From NCBI GenBank assembly GCA_964344935.1, contig CAYFPL010000001.1, positions 806,001 through 870,000 of the forward strand: 64,000 bases of DNA, given 5' to 3'. The notes below the pieces were generated by a model, which ran no database searches, was not told where the DNA came from, and worked only from the letters and a program-made list of their open reading frames with translations. Position numbers and translations under genes: made by a program. Shown piece by piece: positions 60,905-64,000 of the stretch. Every line of letters starts with the position of its first letter. Position 1 is the first letter of the stretch. This DNA comes from GCA-2731375 sp964344935. Lineage in GTDB: Bacteria; Pseudomonadota; Alphaproteobacteria; GCA-2731375.

Positions 60905-61948
60905 ACGGGACATACTGACGACTGGCTGGCATTGACAACGGAAGAGACGCTGGAGCCGGCGCTGGAAATCTGCGATCCCCACCACCACCTGTGGGACGCC
61001 GGCCACGACCCCGCTGCCAGATTCCGGGCCGAACAGGTCGAAACGCGCTATCTGTTCGACGAGATGCTGGCCGAGGTGAATAGCGGCCACAACGTCACCT
61101 CCACCGTCTTCATCGAATGCATGTCCATGTACCGCAAGGACGGGCCACAGCACCTCCGCCCGGTGGGCGAGACGGAATTCGTCAACGGCATCGCCGCCAT
61201 GAGCGCCTCGGGCCGGTATGGCGATTGCCGCATTGCCGCCGGCATCGTTGGGCTGGCGGATTTGAACCTTGGCGCCGGCGTGCGTGAGGTGCTGGAGGCC
61301 CATATCGCCGCCGGCGGCGGCCGTTTCCGGGGCATCCGCCATGCCGCATCCTGGGATGAGAGCGACGAAGTCCGCAATTCCCATACCAAGCCCACCCAGC
61401 ACATGCTGGCGGATGCCAAGTACCGCGAAGGCTTCGCCGAACTGGCGCCCTTGAACATGAGCTTCGAGGCCTGGTGCTATCATCCACAGATCTCGGAAGT
61501 CACGGACCTGGCCCGCGCATTCCCGGATACCACCATGATCCTCAACCATTTCGGCGGCCCGGTCGGCATCGGGCCCTACGCCGGCAAGCGGGACGAGATC
61601 CTGGCGCAGTGGCGCCTGGACATCGCGGAGCTGGCGAAATGCCCCAACGTGGTGGCCAAACTGGGTGGCATCAATATGAAGGTGAACGGCTATGACTGGG
61701 ACTTGAAGGAGAAACCGCCTTCCAGCGCGGAACTGGCCGAGGCAACGCGGCCCTATTACGACCATTGCATTGAAACCTTCGGCGTTGATCGCTGCATGTT
61801 CGAATCCAACTTCCCCGTAGACAAGCGCACCTGCAGCTACAACGTGCTGTGGAATACCTTCAAACGCATCGCGGCCGGCTGCTCGGATAGCGAAAAGGCA
61901 TCCCTGTTCCATGACACCGCAACAAGGGTCTATCGCATCGGCGCCTGA
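60905..61948 (+). CDS. Metal-dependent amidohydrolase (TIM-barrel, Amidohydro_2)
   Basis: About 347 residues from the point given. ICDPHHHLWDAGHDPAARF carries the H-x-H metal site, and PDTTMILNHFGGPVG and MFESNFPVDKR are the other family motifs; this is the 2-pyrone-dicarboxylate-lactonase-like group. The start is unclear. The only strong ribosome site (AAGGGAGGA, 60892-60900) is 4 nt before an in-frame ACG (60905). Ordinary start codons in frame are GTG at 60866 and TTG at 60932, neither with a ribosome site. Relatives start close to D-W-L-A-L, which follows the ACG at once. Precedes the HIBADH-like gene by 17 nt. Confidence 0.85.
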   Translation, partial: TGHTDDWLALTTEETLEPALEICDPHHHLWDAGHDPAARFRAEQVETRYLFDEMLAEVNSGHNVTSTVFIECMSMYRKDGPQHLRPVGETEFVNGIAAMSASGRYGDCRIAAGIVGLADLNLGAGVREVLEAHIAAGGGRFRGIRHAASWDESDEVRNSHTKPTQHMLADAKYREGFAELAPLNMSFEAWCYHPQISEVTDLARAFPDTTMILNHFGGPVGIGPYAGKRDEILAQWRLDIAELAKCPNVVAKLGGINMKVNGYDWDLKEKPPSSAELAEATRPYYDHCIETFGVDRCMFESNFPVDKRTCSYNVLWNTFKRIAAGCSDSEKASLFHDTATRVYRIGA

Positions 61949-61965
61949 GCGGCAGAGGAGGCATT

Positions 61966-62856
61966 ATGAGCGAGAAAGTCGCCGTAATCGGCATGGGGCA
62001 AATGGGCTCGGCCATGGCCAGCCGCCTGAGCGAAGCGCAATACGATGTCATGGGCTATGACATCAGTGATGCGGTGCGGGAAAACTTGGCCACCCAAGGC
62101 GTGAAGATGGGCGCCAGCCTGGCCGAGGCGTTGGCGGGGCGTACCACGGTATTGACCTCCCTGCCCGACCCGAAGGCTGTCGATGCCGCTTGGCTGGGCG
62201 ATGAGGGCATCGCCGCCCTGGCCGAGCCCGGTAGCCTGATCATCGAATTGAGCACCATTGACCCAACGACCATGAAGATTGTGGCAGCAGCCGCGGCCGA
62301 AAAGGGCCACATGGTGCTGGACTGTCCAGTCAGCGGCAGCCCCAACGAGGCCGGCACCGGCAAACTAGTGCTGCTGGTGGGCGGCGCGGACGATGCCGTG
62401 GCACGGGGCGAGCCACTGTTCGATCTGCTAGGTCAGACCTGGAAACACACGGGAGATGTCGGCACCGCGAAGGTGGTAAAGATCGTCAACAACATGATGT
62501 CCATGGGCAACGTGCTGGTGGCGGCCGAGGCGTTCTCCTTGGGCGTGTCCGCCGGCGTGGCGCCGGACCGGCTGTACGACGTGATCTCGGTCAGCGGCGG
62601 GCGCTCGCACCATTTCACCAAGCGTTTTCCCAATGCCCTGAAAGGCGATTTCAGCCCCGGCTTCAAGATGGAACTGGGTGAGAAAGACCTCTCCCTCGGT
62701 GTCGAATTGGGCCGGGCCAACAATCTGCCCACGCCGGCCGCCTCCATGATTAGAGAAATGTATGCCCTGGCCTTGGCCGAAGGTTTCGAGGGTCAGGACA
62801 TCGTCGCGTTGCTGGCCATGTACGACAGATGGGCCGCGGGCGACGGTTCATCCTAG
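61966..62856 (+). CDS. Beta-hydroxyacid dehydrogenase (3-hydroxyisobutyrate dehydrogenase-like)
   Basis: A 296-residue NAD(P)-dependent dehydrogenase. AVIGMGQMGSAMA (5-17) is the dinucleotide loop, DCPVSGSPNEAGTGKLVLLV the substrate-binding loop and K168 in KVVKIVNNMM the catalytic lysine; FKMELGEKDLSLGVELGRA is typical. It oxidises 3-hydroxy acids such as 3-hydroxyisobutyrate or tartronate semialdehyde. RBS GAGGAGGC precedes the ATG. The following gene is on the opposite strand. Confidence 0.92.
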   Translation: MSEKVAVIGMGQMGSAMASRLSEAQYDVMGYDISDAVRENLATQGVKMGASLAEALAGRTTVLTSLPDPKAVDAAWLGDEGIAALAEPGSLIIELSTIDPTTMKIVAAAAAEKGHMVLDCPVSGSPNEAGTGKLVLLVGGADDAVARGEPLFDLLGQTWKHTGDVGTAKVVKIVNNMMSMGNVLVAAEAFSLGVSAGVAPDRLYDVISVSGGRSHHFTKRFPNALKGDFSPGFKMELGEKDLSLGVELGRANNLPTPAASMIREMYALALAEGFEGQDIVALLAMYDRWAAGDGSS

Positions 62857-62865
62857 GCGACCAAT

Positions 62866-63663
62866 TTAAGACAACCCGTCGAGAAAATTCCGTAATGTCA
62901 CGCTGCAGGCATCCGCGTGGGAGAACGGCAGGCCGTGCTTGGCGTGGGGGAAGATCCTGAGCTGCGCGTTGGGCAGACGATCGTACAAATCCGCCATCAC
63001 GGGCACGGGCACGAAGGGCGATGAATCCGCATGCATCAGCAAGGTCGGCGTTTCGATCGCGGCCAATTGCCCGCTTAGGTCTGATCCCACCAAGGTGCGC
63101 AACAAGGCCAGAACCGTGCCGGGATCGGCGCTGGCCTGCTGTTCCCGATACCAGGACCAGACGTCTGGCTTCAGTACGTTATCAAAGAAGCGGCCCGCCA
63201 TCATTTGGTCAGACCAAACGCCCATGCCCTGGCCGTTGATGACCGCCTCCCAGTTCTGCACATTCTCGATGGACGTGCCGATATGGGCGCCGTTGCTGAC
63301 CGTCAGGCTCGACAGCCGGTCCGGTTGCTCCAGGGCCACTTGCAACGCCACGGTGCCGCCAATGGATTCGCCGACCAAATGAAACCTGGCGCAATCAGTG
63401 GCATCTGCCAGGGCGATGATATTCGCCGCCAGATCGGCGATGGTCACGGCATCGTCCCCCGGCCGGGATTGTCCATGCCCCGGCATGTCGAAAGCGATGA
63501 TGCGATAGCGATCCGCCAGGGCCGCCGTCCAGCCCAGCCAGCAGCGCCACTGGGCGCCGACGCCATGATGGAACAAAATGGTCTCCGGCGCCTCGATCCA
63601 TGGCTGTGTCAGATCGATGACTTGGTATTGGATTTTATGTTTGGCGGTGCTCAGTTCCCTCAT
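62866..63663 (-). CDS. Alpha/beta-hydrolase (3-oxoadipate enol-lactonase-like)
   Basis: A 265-residue hydrolase. I start at the ATG at 63663, which overlaps the rhodanese stop (ATGA). Marks are LFHHGVGAQWRCWLGW, RIIAFDMPGHGQS, the nucleophile elbow FHLVGESIGGTVAL (S119 by count), LLMHADSSPFVP with the acid and HAKHGLPFSH with the catalytic histidine. It may open lactones from upstream breakdown steps. Coupled to the rhodanese gene by the 4-nt overlap. Confidence 0.88.
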   Translation of the reverse strand: MRELSTAKHKIQYQVIDLTQPWIEAPETILFHHGVGAQWRCWLGWTAALADRYRIIAFDMPGHGQSRPGDDAVTIADLAANIIALADATDCARFHLVGESIGGTVALQVALEQPDRLSSLTVSNGAHIGTSIENVQNWEAVINGQGMGVWSDQMMAGRFFDNVLKPDVWSWYREQQASADPGTVLALLRTLVGSDLSGQLAAIETPTLLMHADSSPFVPVPVMADLYDRLPNAQLRIFPHAKHGLPFSHADACSVTLRNFLDGLS

Positions 63664-64000
63664 CGTCCCGCCTCCATGGGCAAGCTGTGGTCTTTGGCCC
63701 ATTCCGAAAGGGAATTGTCGTAGATGCCCACATTTTCGTGGCCCAAAAGGGCCAGGGCAAAGGCATCCACCGTCGCTGCAATGCCGCCGCCGCAATAGGT
63801 GACGACCTTCTGCGCCTCACTGACGCCAATCCCGGCGAATTTGTCCCGCAAACCGTCCTCATCCAGGAACGTGTTGTCATCTGCCAACAAATCCAATGCC
63901 GGCAGGCAAACACTCCCCGCAATAGCGCCGGGCCGGCCATAGTGGGTCTCGGAAATCCCCTCGTGCTGGGGCCGGGTCAGGGAATTGACGACCACTGATT
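63660..64000 (-). CDS. Rhodanese/sulfurtransferase, C-terminal part (5' end outside window)
   Basis: The last 113 residues of a sulfurtransferase run off the right edge. VVTYCGGGIAATVDAFALAL carries the active-site cysteine loop CGGGIAAT, and GRPGAIAGSVCLPALDLL and IYDNSLSEWA are rhodanese C-terminal-domain features, so the full protein is probably of the two-domain thiosulfate/mercaptopyruvate type. Preceding codons VVVNSLTRPQHEG are in frame with no start in view. Overlaps the hydrolase gene by 4 nt. Confidence 0.88.
   Translation of the reverse strand, partial: SVVVNSLTRPQHEGISETHYGRPGAIAGSVCLPALDLLADDNTFLDEDGLRDKFAGIGVSEAQKVVTYCGGGIAATVDAFALALLGHENVGIYDNSLSEWAKDHSLPMEAGR

Overview
The window looks like a chromosomal segment of a high-GC alphaproteobacterium, probably of a Rhodospirillales-like environmental lineage. 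This rests on GC-rich codon use, on gene families such as LLM flavin oxidoreductases, hydantoinases, paired acyl-CoA dehydrogenases and NoeA-like methyltransferases, and on dense short operons on both strands. No rRNA, tRNA, CRISPR array or intact insertion sequence was seen.

Positions 1-8.9 kb are a decaying surface-polysaccharide locus. It holds a broken glycosyltransferase copy (1-1171), a WbpE-like sugar aminotransferase, a small secreted/membrane protein paired with a NoeA-like methyltransferase, the intact paralogue of the broken glycosyltransferase, a second methyltransferase and a second glycosyltransferase. It ends in an RmlB-like dehydratase cut off after 38 codons next to an IS5-like transposase remnant.

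Positions 8.9-29 kb are a catabolic region: two LLM oxidoreductases, a thiolase-like protein, a PhyH dioxygenase, a class III aminotransferase with HyuA/HyuB hydantoinase subunits and a fatty-acid desaturase, a nitroreductase/quinone reductase pair, a HemL-like aminotransferase with two acyl-CoA dehydrogenases, and an amidase. At 26541-27020 lies the most interesting gene: a peroxiredoxin-like protein whose catalytic cysteine codon is an in-frame UGA. A 17-nt GC-rich hairpin starts 10 nt after the UGA, as expected for a bacterial SECIS element, so I read it as an unannotated selenoprotein. An alpha/beta hydrolase and a PlsB-like acyltransferase follow.

Positions 29-41 kb hold an RND efflux pair, a TfoX-domain protein, a HigBA-type toxin-antitoxin pair with a frameshifted toxin, an FMN-dependent 2-hydroxy-acid oxidase, an NHL-repeat protein, a polysaccharide deacetylase and a large exported CHAT-domain (caspase-fold) protein. 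Positions 41-55 kb are again metabolic: aldo/keto reductase, HpcH aldolase, VOC protein, thioesterase, alcohol-dehydrogenase-like protein, acyl-CoA ligase, LysR regulator, a creatinase with an AA_synth-family neighbour and an LLM enzyme, two SDRs and a cysteine-synthase-like enzyme. Positions 55-64 kb hold an intact HigBA pair, a GNAT enzyme, a molybdopterin oxidoreductase, an AhpD-like protein, a Baeyer-Villiger-type monooxygenase, an amidohydrolase, a beta-hydroxyacid dehydrogenase, an alpha/beta hydrolase and the 3' part of a rhodanese gene running off the window.

Two copies of an 84-88 bp REP-like palindromic element (19362-19449 and 52193-52276) both sit between the 3' ends of convergent genes. 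All functions are inferred from reading the sequence; no database search was run.
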